A stretch of DNA of 35,528 bases from an uncultured Collinsella sp. (GCA_958370325.1 CATXJW010000019.1:1-35528); one strand, 5' to 3'. Positions 7,423 through 17,655 are shown, counted from the stretch's first letter. Made by a program: numbers and translations. Notes: generated from the letters alone by a model not told the origin.

Positions 7423-7815
7423 CTATTGGGCAAGCTTGAGCTTACACCATGCGATTTCATTATAGAGGTAGGCGCGGCGTGCATCATCCTCCGACAAATT
7501 ACCCAGCTTCTCTTCAAAACCTTGAATATCAGCTTTAAGCTTGTCGGCATCGACAGTCGCCAAATCGCAAGCGCGCTCGGCGAGAACGGTCACGACATCG
7601 TCCGCAACCTGGGCATAACCGCCGGCCACGGCAAACGTGTGGTCGACAGTGCCCATGGCCTTATCGGAAACGCGAACGTAGCCGCGGTCGATCGTGCAGA
7701 TCTCGCTGGAGTGAGCAGGCAGGACGCCAAACTCGCCATCCGTGGACGGAATCGACACAAACGCAGCGTCGCCCTCATAGGCGCAGCTCACGGGGCACAC
7801 GATGCGGATACGCAT
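7423..7815 (-). CDS. atpC: F1Fo ATP synthase epsilon subunit
   Basis: A 130-residue central-stalk subunit that couples c-ring rotation to the catalytic head and can inhibit ATP hydrolysis. The N-terminal beta-sandwich shows the family pattern (GEFGVLPAHSSEI, followed by FAVAGGYAQVADDVVTVLAERA). A C-terminal helical part (about 85-130) is present. It is the last gene of the atp operon, three bases after the atpD stop; GGGGAG in the end of atpD serves as its ribosome site. A strong terminator follows. Confidence 0.95.
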   Translation of the reverse strand: MRIRIVCPVSCAYEGDAAFVSIPSTDGEFGVLPAHSSEICTIDRGYVRVSDKAMGTVDHTFAVAGGYAQVADDVVTVLAERACDLATVDADKLKADIQGFEEKLGNLSEDDARRAYLYNEIAWCKLKLAQ

Positions 7816-7818
7816 AAC

Positions 7819-9272
<1,454 letters not shown>

Positions 9273-9273
<1 letters not shown>

Positions 9274-10181
9274 TACTGTTCCTCCAATGCTGAGGCTCCG
9301 CCGACGATCTCGTTAATCTCGGTCGTGATCGAAGCCTGGCGCACGCGACTATACGTGCGGGTAAGGGTCGAGATGATCGCGGTGGCGTTTTCCGTCGCGG
9401 AGTGCATGGCCTTGCGGCGTGCACCCTGCTCGGCAGCCGCCGAATCGATCAGGGCCTGGTAGATGACCGTCAGGATGTAAGACGGCACAAGCTTGCCGAG
9501 AACATGCTCGGGAGAGGGCACGAACTCGAACGTGGACGAGATGCGCTTAGGGGCGTCGGTCTCGTTCTTACGCGGACCGTGGGCCATAGCGATCATCTCG
9601 GGGTCGAGCGGCAACAGATGCTCGACGCGAAGCTCCTGATCCACGCGGTTCTTGGCGTGGTGGTAGACAAGCTCGACACGGTCAAGCTCACCGGCACGAT
9701 ACGCATCGCAGATATGAGAGGAGATCATGCGGGCCTGATTGAAATCGGGCTCAGAGGAGTTGCCCTCAAAGTGCATGACGACGTTTGCGCGGTCACGGAA
9801 ATACGTGGCCGGTTTGCGCCCACACGCGATGATCTCGCACTCGATGCCGTCGTTCGCCCAAGAAGCGGCGAGCTTTTCGGCCGTGCGCTCCACCGTCGTA
9901 TTGAAACCGCCGGCAAGGCCGCGGTCCGAGGCAATAACGACAATCAGGCCATGCTTGACGCTCTCATGCTTCTGCAGCATGGGATCGGTGCCCGAACAGG
10001 AAGCGTCGCCGGCGACCGTCAACATGACGTCGGTCAGCGCCTCCTTATAGGGCTCGGCCTGCTTGGAGCGATCGAGGGCACGACGGATCTTGGCCGTAGA
10101 GACCATCTCCATCGTGCGCGTGATCTGCTTGGTCGTGGTAACCGAGGAGATTCGCTTCTTAATGTCGCGAAGGTTGGCCAT
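9273..10181 (-). CDS. atpG: F1Fo ATP synthase gamma subunit
   Basis: The 302-residue rotor shaft of F1. The N-terminus MANLRDIKKRISSVTTTKQITRTMEMVS and the C-terminal helix with ATENATAIISTLTRTYSRVRQASITTEINEIVGGA are the two conserved coiled-coil halves. It starts five bases after the atpA stop, with GAGGAG in the atpA end as ribosome site. The central domain is of the usual size. Confidence 0.96.
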
Positions 10182-10186
10182 GGGGC

Positions 10187-11785
10187 TTAGTTCTCCTCTG
10201 ATCCAGAAACATCCGAATGGTGCTTGGCCATGAACTGCTGTTTGAAGTCGCCGATGACGCGCAAGAGCTCAGCCTTGGTGTCATCATCGATCTTCTTGGC
10301 GCGAACCTTGTCGAGCAGCGAGCCAAAGCCATTGTCCATGTACTCGATGAGCTCGGCACGGAAGGGCAGCACGTCGGCGATCTCCAGGTCATCCAGGAAG
10401 CCCTCGTTGCCAGCGAACAGCGTAACGATCTGCTCGCCAACCTCAAACGGCTTGTAACGCGGCTGCTTCAGGAGCTCGGTCATGCGAGCACCATGGGTCA
10501 GCTGCTTCTGAGTAGCCTCGTCGAGGTCGGAGCCGAACTGCGTAAAGCCAGCGAGCTCCTGATAGGAAGCGAGGTCCAGACGGAGGTTGCCGGCGACCTG
10601 CTTCATGGCCTTGGTCTGCGCATCGCCACCGACGCGGGACACGGAGATGCCCACGTCGACTGCCGGGCGCTGACCCTGGAAGAAGAGCTCGGACTGCAGG
10701 TAGATCTGACCATCGGTAATGGAAATGACGTTGGTCGGAATGTAGGCCGAGACGTCGCCGTCCTGGGTCTCGATGATCGGCAGTGCCGTCATGGAGCCAT
10801 AACCGTTCTTCTTGGACATCTTGACGGCACGCTCGAGCAGACGAGAGTGCAGGTAGAAGATGTCGCCAGGATAGGCCTCGCGTCCGGGCGGACGATGCAG
10901 CGTCAGCGACATCTGACGGTAGGCCACAGCCTGCTTGGACAGGTCGTCGTAGATGACGAGCACGTGGCCGCCGGGGTTGGTCTCGCTGGCGGGCTTGCCG
11001 TCCTCGCCGTTGTACATGAAGAACTCGCCGATAGCGGCACCGGCCATAGGCGCGATGTACTGCATAGGGGCGGAATCGGCAGCGGTGGCCGAAACGATGA
11101 TGGTGTAGTCGAGCGCACCGTGCTGAGCGAGGGTCTCGCGGATGTTGGCAACCGTGGAGGCCTTCTGGCCGATGGCGACATAGATGCAGACCATGCCCTT
11201 GCCGCGCTGGTTGAGGATAGCGTCGATGGCGATGGCGGTCTTACCGGTCTTACGGTCGCCGATGATGAGCTCACGCTGACCGCGGCCAATAGGCACCATG
11301 GAGTCGATAGCGAGCAGACCGGTCTGAACCGGCTCGCACACCGGGGTACGATCGATGACGCCGGGAGCCTTGAACTCGATGGGGCGACGGTGCGTGGCGA
11401 CGATGTCGCCCAGGCCGTCGATGGGCTGGCCGAGCGGATTGACGACGCGGCCGAGCATGGCACGGCTCACGGGGATATCCATAATGCGGCCAGTGGTGCG
11501 GCACTCGTCGCCTTCCTTGATGGAGTCGACGGCACCGAACAGAACGGCGCCGACCTCGTCACGGTCAAGGTTCTGGGCAAGGCCGAAGACGGTCTCACCG
11601 GTATCGGAGCTCTTGAACTCCAGAAGCTCGCCTGCCATGGCGCTCTTGAGGCCGGAGACGCGCGCGATGCCGTCGCCTACCTCGTCGACCGTTGAAACCT
11701 CATGCGTATCGACCGTCGCGGAGAGGCTTGTGAGCTGCTCCTGCAGTTTCTTGGCGATATCCTGGGCATTGAGGGTTTCGGACAT
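10187..11785 (-). CDS. atpA: F1Fo ATP synthase alpha subunit
   Basis: The 532-residue non-catalytic nucleotide-binding subunit of F1. The P-loop GDRKTGKT is at 176-183, and the arginine-finger region VSRVGGDAQ is near 375. The start overlaps the atpH stop (TAATG) and has GGAGGTG a few bases upstream. The length is slightly above 500 because of a longer C-terminal tail (QFMAKHHSDVSGSEEN) and N-terminus. Confidence 0.98.
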   Translation of the reverse strand: MSETLNAQDIAKKLQEQLTSLSATVDTHEVSTVDEVGDGIARVSGLKSAMAGELLEFKSSDTGETVFGLAQNLDRDEVGAVLFGAVDSIKEGDECRTTGRIMDIPVSRAMLGRVVNPLGQPIDGLGDIVATHRRPIEFKAPGVIDRTPVCEPVQTGLLAIDSMVPIGRGQRELIIGDRKTGKTAIAIDAILNQRGKGMVCIYVAIGQKASTVANIRETLAQHGALDYTIIVSATAADSAPMQYIAPMAGAAIGEFFMYNGEDGKPASETNPGGHVLVIYDDLSKQAVAYRQMSLTLHRPPGREAYPGDIFYLHSRLLERAVKMSKKNGYGSMTALPIIETQDGDVSAYIPTNVISITDGQIYLQSELFFQGQRPAVDVGISVSRVGGDAQTKAMKQVAGNLRLDLASYQELAGFTQFGSDLDEATQKQLTHGARMTELLKQPRYKPFEVGEQIVTLFAGNEGFLDDLEIADVLPFRAELIEYMDNGFGSLLDKVRAKKIDDDTKAELLRVIGDFKQQFMAKHHSDVSGSEEN

Positions 11786-12261
11786 TAGGCTTCACCTCCG
11801 TACGAATTAGCAGAGTTTGCGAGGGTCTCCTGCGCGATGCGCAGCTGCGTCTTGACGGAAATGTCACGACGCTCGCCGCGGGCCTCGAGCACCAGGCCGC
11901 CCACGATAGACGGGTCAACCTGCTCGATAAGGAATACCTTGCGGCCGAAGTCCTGCTCGCATTTCTTAGTGATGGTTTGACGCAGCTCGTCGTCGAGCGG
12001 GATCGCCGTGGTGACGGTCACGCCCACTACATCCTCGTCTTCCTCGGCAACATACTTAAAGGCAGCTGCCACCTTGGGAAGAAGGTCGAGCTGGTCGCGC
12101 TTGGACATGGTGTCGAGCACGGCGATGATCTCGGGGCTGGCGGAAGCCAAGCGCTCGATCATCTCGAGGTCCTCGAACACATGGTTCTCGGCCTTAGCGG
12201 CTTCCAGAAGGGAGCGCGCGTAGGTCTCGAGCACCTTGTCCTGATAGCGGCTAGTCGGCAT
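11785..12261 (-). CDS. atpH: F1Fo ATP synthase delta subunit
   Basis: A 158-residue peripheral-stalk subunit linking b to the top of F1. The N-terminal six-helix part begins VLETYARSLLEAAKAE, and the conserved C-terminal region reads PSIVGGLVLEARGERRDISVKTQL (IGG-type motif written VGG). It is shorter than the usual 175-180 residues. Its start lies within the last codons of atpF (11-base overlap), and its stop overlaps the atpA start. Confidence 0.93.
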   Translation of the reverse strand: MPTSRYQDKVLETYARSLLEAAKAENHVFEDLEMIERLASASPEIIAVLDTMSKRDQLDLLPKVAAAFKYVAEEDEDVVGVTVTTAIPLDDELRQTITKKCEQDFGRKVFLIEQVDPSIVGGLVLEARGERRDISVKTQLRIAQETLANSANSYGGEA

Positions 12262-12853
12262 TCAGGCTACCTGCTTCCTGGATGTAGCGCTCGATGAGCT
12301 TCTTCTGCTCGGCATCGTCCTCGAGTGCCTCGCCCACGATCTTGGTGGCGACGGCAACGGACAGGTCGGCGATGGAGCTCGCGGCACCGGCGTAAATGGA
12401 CTTGCGCTCGTCCTCGACGGTCGTATGGGCCTTGGCGATGATCTCCTCGGCCTCCTTGTGAGCAGCCTCGATGATACGGGCGCGCTCGGACTCGGCGTCC
12501 TTACGGGCCTCGAGAACGATGTCGGCAGCCTGACGACGGGCGTCGGTGACGATCGAGTCGGACTCAGCGCGCTTGGCGATAGCCTCCTGCTTGGTCTTCT
12601 CGGCCTCGTCGAGGCTCTCCTCGATCTTCTTGCCGCGCTCCTCCATGGTTTTCATGATGCCCGGCAGGGCGACCTTGGCCAGCACGATCCAGATAATCAG
12701 GAAGGCGATAAGCGCCGGGATGAACTCCGCCATCTTAGGGATGAGGATGTCCGCACCGGCAGCGCCGTCCTCGGCGAACGCGGAAACCGGCATGAGCAGC
12801 GCGGCCGCGGACGCGGAGAGTGCGATCGCGCTCTTCTGGGATGAAAGATTCAT
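12251..12853 (-). CDS. atpF: F1Fo ATP synthase b subunit with N-terminal signal-like segment
   Basis: A 200-residue peripheral-stalk subunit. After the transmembrane helix (about 43-62, within MAEFIPALIAFLIIWIVLAK) comes a long charged amphipathic helix rich in Glu, Lys, Ala and Arg, as expected for b. Unusually, residues 1-27 form a second hydrophobic stretch ending in VSAFA followed by ED, a plausible signal peptidase I site. Most b subunits begin directly with their single membrane helix. The start at 12853 has GGAG eight bases upstream, so the extension is probably translated. It lies 15 bases after atpE and overlaps atpH. Confidence 0.95.
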   Translation of the reverse strand: MNLSSQKSAIALSASAAALLMPVSAFAEDGAAGADILIPKMAEFIPALIAFLIIWIVLAKVALPGIMKTMEERGKKIEESLDEAEKTKQEAIAKRAESDSIVTDARRQAADIVLEARKDAESERARIIEAAHKEAEEIIAKAHTTVEDERKSIYAGAASSIADLSVAVATKIVGEALEDDAEQKKLIERYIQEAGSLNAD

Positions 12854-12868
12854 ACTTGACGCTCCGTG

Positions 12869-13063
12869 CTATTTAACGATCAGCGCGACAACGAAGCCGA
12901 TCAGAGCCAGAGCCTCGCCGAAGGCGGAGCCCATGATGAAGACGGTGAACACGCGGCCCTGGACCTCAGGCTGACGGGCCATAGCACCCGTAGCACCCAG
13001 AGCAGACAGGCCGATAGCAAGACCAGCGCCGATAACACCGAGACCGTAACCGATAACTCCCAC
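12869..13063 (-). CDS. atpE: F1Fo ATP synthase c subunit
   Basis: A 64-residue hairpin of two membrane helices joined by the polar loop ARQPE; oligomers form the ion-translocating ring. The essential carboxylate is Glu50 in FGEALALIGF. The residues that mark sodium rings are absent: no Gln at the helix-1 position before ARQPE, and no Ser/Thr after the Glu. This predicts proton coupling. It is short compared with the usual 70-85 residues. The start is GTG at 13063, four bases after a perfect AAAGGAGG, consistent with the high translation needed for a multi-copy subunit. Confidence 0.95.
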   Translation of the reverse strand: MGVIGYGLGVIGAGLAIGLSALGATGAMARQPEVQGRVFTVFIMGSAFGEALALIGFVVALIVK

Positions 13064-13186
13064 GATTCCTCCTTTGTCGTGCGTGTCTTATTTCACGCAG
13101 GATAACCTTTTTATAACTGCCGGGCTCCATGGGTACGGGCACCGGCGGTTTGACGAATTGCTTACCTTTAAGGCGCGAGCGGAAGA

Positions 13187-13990
13187 CTACTCCTCCTCCG
13201 CGACCTCCTCTGCCTCGGAGACATACACGGCGGTAAGGACCGTGAAGACGTAAGCCTGGATGGCGCCGACCACAAGCTCGATCGCATAAATCAGGATGAG
13301 GATGGCAAGCCAGGCCAGCGAAGGCAGGGCGCCGACGGCGTGGGCCGCGGAAGCCTGCTGAAGCAGCGGCTGCATGAACATGCTCGCCATGATGGCGAAC
13401 GAGCCCATGACCACGTGTCCTGCGAACATGTTGCAGAACAGACGGACGGCGAGCGTGATGAGGCGCAGGAAGGTCGAGAAGAGCTCGACGACCCACACGA
13501 GCACGTTCATCGGGAAGCTCACGCCCTGCGGGGCGAGGCTCTTGATGTAGCCGATCACGCCGTGAGCCTTGCATCCGTAGTAGATGAAGTACACGAAGGC
13601 GAAGATGGCGAGCGCGGCGGTGGAGCCGATTGCGCCGGTGCCGGGCTTCATTCCCGGGATCAGGCCGATCATGTTATTGATCAGGATGAACAGGAAAAGC
13701 GAGCACAGGAACGGGAAGTGTTTCTTCCAGTTCTCACCCACGACGCCCTTGCCGATATCGTTCTCGACGTACTCGATGATGTACTCGAAACCGTTGACGA
13801 AGAAGCCCTTGGGAACCAGGGTCTGCTTCTTCTTGAACACGGCCAGGACGATCAGGAGCACGATCGTGGAGACGATCAGCCAAAACGAGTACTGCGTGAT
13901 GCCGCAGCTCAGATCGCCCACGACGGGGGTGGAGCTGAACTCGCTGACCAGATGATTAATCTCATCAGGCAGCTTTTCAAAAATTTCCAC
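13187..13990 (-). CDS. atpB: F1Fo ATP synthase a subunit
   Basis: A 267-residue polytopic membrane stator protein that forms the ion half-channels with the c-ring. The essential arginine is Arg183 in AVRLFCNMFAGH (equivalent to E. coli Arg210). Several hydrophobic helices are evident, including 33-52, 93-113, 123-140, 192-215 and the C-terminal pair. The start is GTG at 13990 with AAAGG six bases upstream, three bases after the atpI stop. A 123-base spacer separates it from atpE; no convincing gene is seen there. The acidic C-terminus EAEEVAEEE is notable. Confidence 0.96.
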   Translation of the reverse strand: MEIFEKLPDEINHLVSEFSSTPVVGDLSCGITQYSFWLIVSTIVLLIVLAVFKKKQTLVPKGFFVNGFEYIIEYVENDIGKGVVGENWKKHFPFLCSLFLFILINNMIGLIPGMKPGTGAIGSTAALAIFAFVYFIYYGCKAHGVIGYIKSLAPQGVSFPMNVLVWVVELFSTFLRLITLAVRLFCNMFAGHVVMGSFAIMASMFMQPLLQQASAAHAVGALPSLAWLAILILIYAIELVVGAIQAYVFTVLTAVYVSEAEEVAEEE

Positions 13991-13993
13991 GAC

Positions 13994-14305
13994 TTACCTT
14001 TCGACCTCATGAGGATCTCGCAGCGCCTTGGCGACGCGAACCGTGCAGGCGGCCATAAAGGCCACGAAGCCGATCGCCTCGCCCAGGAGGAACATGCGAA
14101 ACGCCTCTCCGAACAACGCAAACACAACCAAGGTAAAGACGAGCAGGGCGACTGCCGAGATCGCCAGACTCACCATGCCCTTGAGCATGTCCGCATTCTG
14201 CTTATCGTCAAGAACCGGCTTGAGCGTAAAAACAAAGGGAAGGAAGGCAATTGCGCCCGCGATGGCGCCTGCAACGATAGCGAGCAGATCGGCTATCTGA
14301 AACAC
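13994..14305 (-). CDS. atpI: AtpI-like membrane protein of the ATP synthase operon
   Basis: A small protein of about 103 residues with four hydrophobic segments, first in the operon. By position and topology it matches AtpI/Atp1, a small membrane protein thought to help c-ring assembly or Mg supply; sequence similarity cannot be tested here. The frame is open up to 14380, but the GTG at 14305 has GAGGA five bases upstream and the extra upstream residues are not hydrophobic or conserved-looking. The stop codon is three bases before the atpB GTG. Confidence 0.75.
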   Translation of the reverse strand: MFQIADLLAIVAGAIAGAIAFLPFVFTLKPVLDDKQNADMLKGMVSLAISAVALLVFTLVVFALFGEAFRMFLLGEAIGFVAFMAACTVRVAKALRDPHEVER

Positions 14306-14366
14306 TGGCTTCCTCGCTTTCCTTTTTAACGCCTCACAGCACAGTCCCAGCCAAACATTGGTGACT

Positions 14367-14411
14367 ATTGTACGAGCCAATCGCTAAAGTACAACCGTAA
14401 AACAAACGGTT
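14367..14411 (-). promoter_or_regulatory. Candidate promoter and inverted repeat upstream of the atp operon
   Basis: On the minus strand a -35 TTGTAC (14389-14394) and a -10 TACAAT (14367-14372) are separated by 16 bases, giving a 5' leader of about 55-60 bases before the atpI GTG. Directly upstream, overlapping the -35 edge, is an inverted repeat AACCGT-N7-ACGGTT (14393-14411), a possible operator. The rest of the 14306-14508 gap is AT-rich with no gene. Confidence 0.6.
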
Positions 14412-14508
14412 AATACGCACCTGTACGTTTTCTTAAGGCCTTCTTTATGCCGCAGGTACGGTAATACGTTTTTTCGAACCCCTCAGCGCAAAACGTCCGT
14501 TAACAGAA

Positions 14509-14543
14509 GTGCGCGTGGACGACTTTTGCTCGCCCGCGCGCAC
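14509..14543 (-). terminator. Probable terminator of upp
   Basis: A strong hairpin with arms GTGCGCG and CGCGCAC (14509-14515 and 14537-14543), plus an inner GGACGA/TCGCCC pairing with one wobble. It lies about 43 bases after the upp stop. On the minus strand it is followed by TTCTGTT, a weak T-tract. Confidence 0.6.
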
Positions 14544-14585
14544 CATTTCTTCGTATTTTCGACGTTAGCCGGTATGGCCCAGAGA

Positions 14586-15233
14586 TTACAGCGTGCCGTA
14601 GATGCGGTCTCCGGCGTCGCCGAGGCCGGGAACGATGTAGGCGGCCTCGTTGAGATGGTCGTCGATGGCGCACGTATAAATATGTACGTCGGGGTCCTTT
14701 TCGGTCAGTGACTTGAGGCCCTCGGGCGCGGCGACGATACACAGCATGCGGATATCCTTGACACCGCGCTCGCGCAGGTAGCTGATGGCCATCTCGGCCG
14801 AACCGCCCGTGGCGAGCATGGGGTCGACAACCAGGCAGATGCGCTGATCGATATCCTTGGGCATCTTGCAGTAATACTCATGCGGCTCGTGGGTAACCTC
14901 GTCGCGCTCCATACCGATGTGGCCCACGCGAGCGGAGGGTACCAAGTCGAGGATGCCATCGACCATGCCAAGGCCCGCGCGCAGGATAGGAACGATGGCG
15001 AGCTTCTTGCCGGCAAGCTGCTTAAACGTGGCAGTGGTGATGGGGGTCTCGACCTCGACGTCTTCCATGGGCAGGTCGCGCATGGCCTCGTAGCCGTCAA
15101 AAAGTGCGAGCTCGCGCACGAGCTGGCGGAACTGGTTGGTGCCGGTGCTCTTGTCACGCAGGATCGACAGCTTGTGCTGGACGAGCGGGTGATCGACAAG
15201 GGTCACACGGGACGTATCGTAGGTGACGGTCAT
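14586..15233 (-). CDS. upp: Uracil phosphoribosyltransferase
   Basis: A 215-residue pyrimidine salvage enzyme that makes UMP from uracil and PRPP in the cytosol. The PRPP-binding loop is DPMLATGGSA (137-146), the conserved early motif is VPILRAGLGM (81-90), and the C-terminal uracil-binding part PGLGDAGDRIYGT is intact. The frame opens at 15281, but the ATG at 15233 matches the family N-terminus and has AAAGGGGC about ten bases upstream. It lies 123 bases after glpK, far enough for its own promoter, though none is convincing. Confidence 0.96.
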   Translation of the reverse strand: MTVTYDTSRVTLVDHPLVQHKLSILRDKSTGTNQFRQLVRELALFDGYEAMRDLPMEDVEVETPITTATFKQLAGKKLAIVPILRAGLGMVDGILDLVPSARVGHIGMERDEVTHEPHEYYCKMPKDIDQRICLVVDPMLATGGSAEMAISYLRERGVKDIRMLCIVAAPEGLKSLTEKDPDVHIYTCAIDDHLNEAAYIVPGLGDAGDRIYGTL

Positions 15234-15356
15234 GGGTTGATTGCCCCTTTCGTTGCGGCCGGAAGATGGCCTTGCTGACAAGGCGCATGGCGATGTTGTT
15301 GCCGCGCGCCGTGCATAAGTTTAACGGTTTGTTGTATCGAGCAGCTCGTCGCAACC

Positions 15357-16898
15357 CTACTGAGCGGTGCTGAGCGAACGCTTGACGGCATCACGCCAAC
15401 CAGCGAGGTTGCTCTCACGGCGCTCAGCAGACATGTGAGGATGGAAGATTTTGACGATCTGAGCGTTTTGCTCCAGCTCCTCCAAATCCTCCCAATAGCC
15501 GACGGCAAGGCCCGCCAAGTACGCGGCGCCGATCGCCGTGGTCTCCACCGTCTCACACTGCAGCACGGGGATATCCAGCAGATCGGCCTGGAATTGCATG
15601 ATGAACTCGTTGCGCGAGGCACCGCCATCGACGGACAGGCGCTCAATCGAAAGTCCCACGTCCTGCTCCATGGCGCGCAGCACGTCATAACTCTGGTAGG
15701 CCATGGACTCGCAGGCCGCACGCACAATGGTCGCGCGACTCGAGGCACCGGTCAGGCCGCACACGATACCGCGAGCATGCGGGTCCCACCAGGGAGCGCC
15801 CAAGCCTGCGAAGGCGGGGACGAAGTAGCAGCCCTCGTTGTCGTTGATCGAAGCGGCGAGTTGCGCGGACTCGCTCACGCTCGAGATGATGCCCATGTTG
15901 TTGCGCAGCCAGTTCATGGTGGAGCCGGCAGCAAAGATAGAACCCTCAAGTGCATAGCTGATCTTGCCGTCCGCGGCGATACCGATCGTGGAGACCAGAC
16001 CGTTCTTGGATTCGACAATCTCGTCGCCGGTGTTCATGAGCATAAAGCAACCCGTGCCATAGGTGTTTTTGGTCTGGCCGGGACGGAAGCAGCAGTGGCC
16101 GAACAGCGACGCCTGCTGATCGCCCGCCACGCCCATGATGGGTGGCATGTTGGTCATGATGTCGCTCGCGACGCGACCGTAGTCGCCCGAACTCCAACGG
16201 ACCTCGGGCATCATGGAACGCGGGACGTCGAAAAGCGCCAGCAGATCGTCGTCCCAATCGAGCGTATGGATATTAAAGAGCGCGGTGCGGCTGGCATTGG
16301 TGTAGTCGGTGGCAAAGACCTGACCGCCGGTGAGGTTGCAGATGAGCCAGGTATCGATGGTACCGAACATGAGGTCGCCCGCCGCCGCGCTCTCACGCGC
16401 ACCGTCGACGTTATCGAGAATCCACTGCACCTTAGAGGCCGAGAAATACGGATCGAGCGTGAGTCCCGTGCGGGAGCGCACCAGCTCTTCTGCGCCCTGC
16501 TCAACCAGCTCGTCGATCAGAGGTGCGGTGCGACGGCATTGCCACACGATGGCGTTATAGATGGGTTGGCCGCTTATGCGGTCCCACACCACCGTGGTCT
16601 CGCGCTGGTTGGAGATACCGATGGCGGCAATGCGGTCAGAATGGATGCCGCTCTTAAACTGAACCTCCATCATCACGCCGATCTGGCTGGCAAGCACCTC
16701 CGTGGGATCCTGCTCCACCCAGCCAGGGCGCGGGAAGCTGGTTTTGACGCTGCGACGTGCCTGCGCGACGATGCATCCGTACTCGTCGACGATGGTCGCA
16801 AGTACCGAAGTGGTGCCGCAGTCGAGCGCCATGATGTAGGAACCGCCAAAGTTAAACGAGGCATCTTCCATGCCCAGGCTGCCCAGATTCAACGACAT
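15357..16898 (-). CDS. glpK: Glycerol kinase
   Basis: A 513-residue FGGY-family kinase that phosphorylates glycerol to sn-glycerol-3-phosphate with ATP. Substrate and catalytic residues match glycerol kinases: NQRETTVVWDR (the Arg-Glu pair), DPYFSASKVQWIL (Tyr), GVAGDQQASLFG (catalytic Asp), and the family C-terminal AAYLAGLAVGYW. The phosphate loop near the N-terminus reads DCGTTS (26-31), where most bacterial GlpK have DQGTTS. There is also a leader of about 20 residues (MSLNLGSLGMEDASFNFGGS) before the first strand. The ATG at 16898 has GAAAGGTG six bases upstream and lies 16 bases after tsaC, so the two are probably cotranscribed. No glycerol facilitator or GlpD gene is in the window. Confidence 0.95.
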   Translation of the reverse strand: MSLNLGSLGMEDASFNFGGSYIMALDCGTTSVLATIVDEYGCIVAQARRSVKTSFPRPGWVEQDPTEVLASQIGVMMEVQFKSGIHSDRIAAIGISNQRETTVVWDRISGQPIYNAIVWQCRRTAPLIDELVEQGAEELVRSRTGLTLDPYFSASKVQWILDNVDGARESAAAGDLMFGTIDTWLICNLTGGQVFATDYTNASRTALFNIHTLDWDDDLLALFDVPRSMMPEVRWSSGDYGRVASDIMTNMPPIMGVAGDQQASLFGHCCFRPGQTKNTYGTGCFMLMNTGDEIVESKNGLVSTIGIAADGKISYALEGSIFAAGSTMNWLRNNMGIISSVSESAQLAASINDNEGCYFVPAFAGLGAPWWDPHARGIVCGLTGASSRATIVRAACESMAYQSYDVLRAMEQDVGLSIERLSVDGGASRNEFIMQFQADLLDIPVLQCETVETTAIGAAYLAGLAVGYWEDLEELEQNAQIVKIFHPHMSAERRESNLAGWRDAVKRSLSTAQ

Positions 16899-16914
16899 CG
16901 CTTACACCTTTCTA

Positions 16915-17655
16915 TTACATCGGGTCGGACAGGACCCGCTCGATCTCTGATGCGGGAAGTGCGCCTTGGCGCAGGATCTGGAGTTCGCCGTGCTGGAACG
17001 ACACGATGGTCGAAGCGTCGCGACACGGGGTCTCACCGGCGTCGACGGCCACATCGACCCCCTCCAGGATGCGCTCCTCCACCGTGATGAAACTTGCCGG
17101 CGCGGGCGCGCCGTGCGTGTTGGCGCTGGTGCAGGCAAGAGGGCTGCCGCAGGCGCGGATGAGCGCTTGCACCACGGGCGAGGCCGAAGCGCGAAGTGCC
17201 ACCGTGTCGTCGGCGGCGCGCATAAAGGTCGGCACGCAGGGGGCCGCCTTGACCACGATAGTCAGGGCGCCCGGCCAGCATCGTCGGGCGAGCACGCGGG
17301 CCTCGTTAGGGATATCCACGCCATAGCGGTCGAGTGCCTCGGCATCATCGACCAGCCAGGCAACCGTTTGGGTGAGCTCGCGCTGCTTGAGGGTAAAGAT
17401 ACGACGATAGCCGGTACCGAGTGCGGGGACCGCGGCGCCGTTGACGGTGGCCTGCGGATCGCGCGGCCACGGCAGAGGTTCACTTGTATCTTGTGGAACG
17501 GCATCCGAGAAGGCGTTGACCGCCACGGCGACACCGTAGACCGTCTCGGTTGGAATAAGCGCCAGGCCGCCGCGACCGAGTAGCTCGGCCGTGCGCTCGA
17601 CTGCAAGCCGATGCGGCTCGCGCGCTCCCTCGTATACCCGATAGACCGTCTGCAT
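16915..17655 (-). CDS. tsaC: Threonylcarbamoyl-AMP synthase (TsaC/Sua5/YrdC family)
   Basis: A 246-residue single-domain enzyme that forms threonylcarbamoyl-AMP from threonine, bicarbonate and ATP for t6A modification of tRNAs reading ANN codons. Motifs: PTETVYGVAV (35-44), TLKQRE (88-93, usually xKxR), WPGALTIVV, VALRAS, and CTSANTHGAPAPASF. Residues 48-82 form an insertion, rich in Pro and Ala, between PTETVYG and the K-x-R motif, which are normally about 20 residues apart. There is no Sua5 C-terminal domain. The ATG at 17655 has AAGGGG upstream at slightly long spacing. It belongs with prfA and prmC as a translation cluster, here interrupted by hicAB. Confidence 0.92.
   Translation of the reverse strand: MQTVYRVYEGAREPHRLAVERTAELLGRGGLALIPTETVYGVAVAVNAFSDAVPQDTSEPLPWPRDPQATVNGAAVPALGTGYRRIFTLKQRELTQTVAWLVDDAEALDRYGVDIPNEARVLARRCWPGALTIVVKAAPCVPTFMRAADDTVALRASASPVVQALIRACGSPLACTSANTHGAPAPASFITVEERILEGVDVAVDAGETPCRDASTIVSFQHGELQILRQGALPASEIERVLSDPM

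Noticed and set aside
12966..13574. Arg-rich minus-strand frame spanning the atpB-atpE spacer
   Set aside because: It is an alternate frame of atpB and atpE; codon pattern and motifs support the two ATP synthase genes and a real spacer.
14461..14500. Possible tRNA-like T-arm (TTCGAACCCC) upstream of the atp operon
   Set aside because: No matching acceptor, D-arm or anticodon stem can be folded around it.
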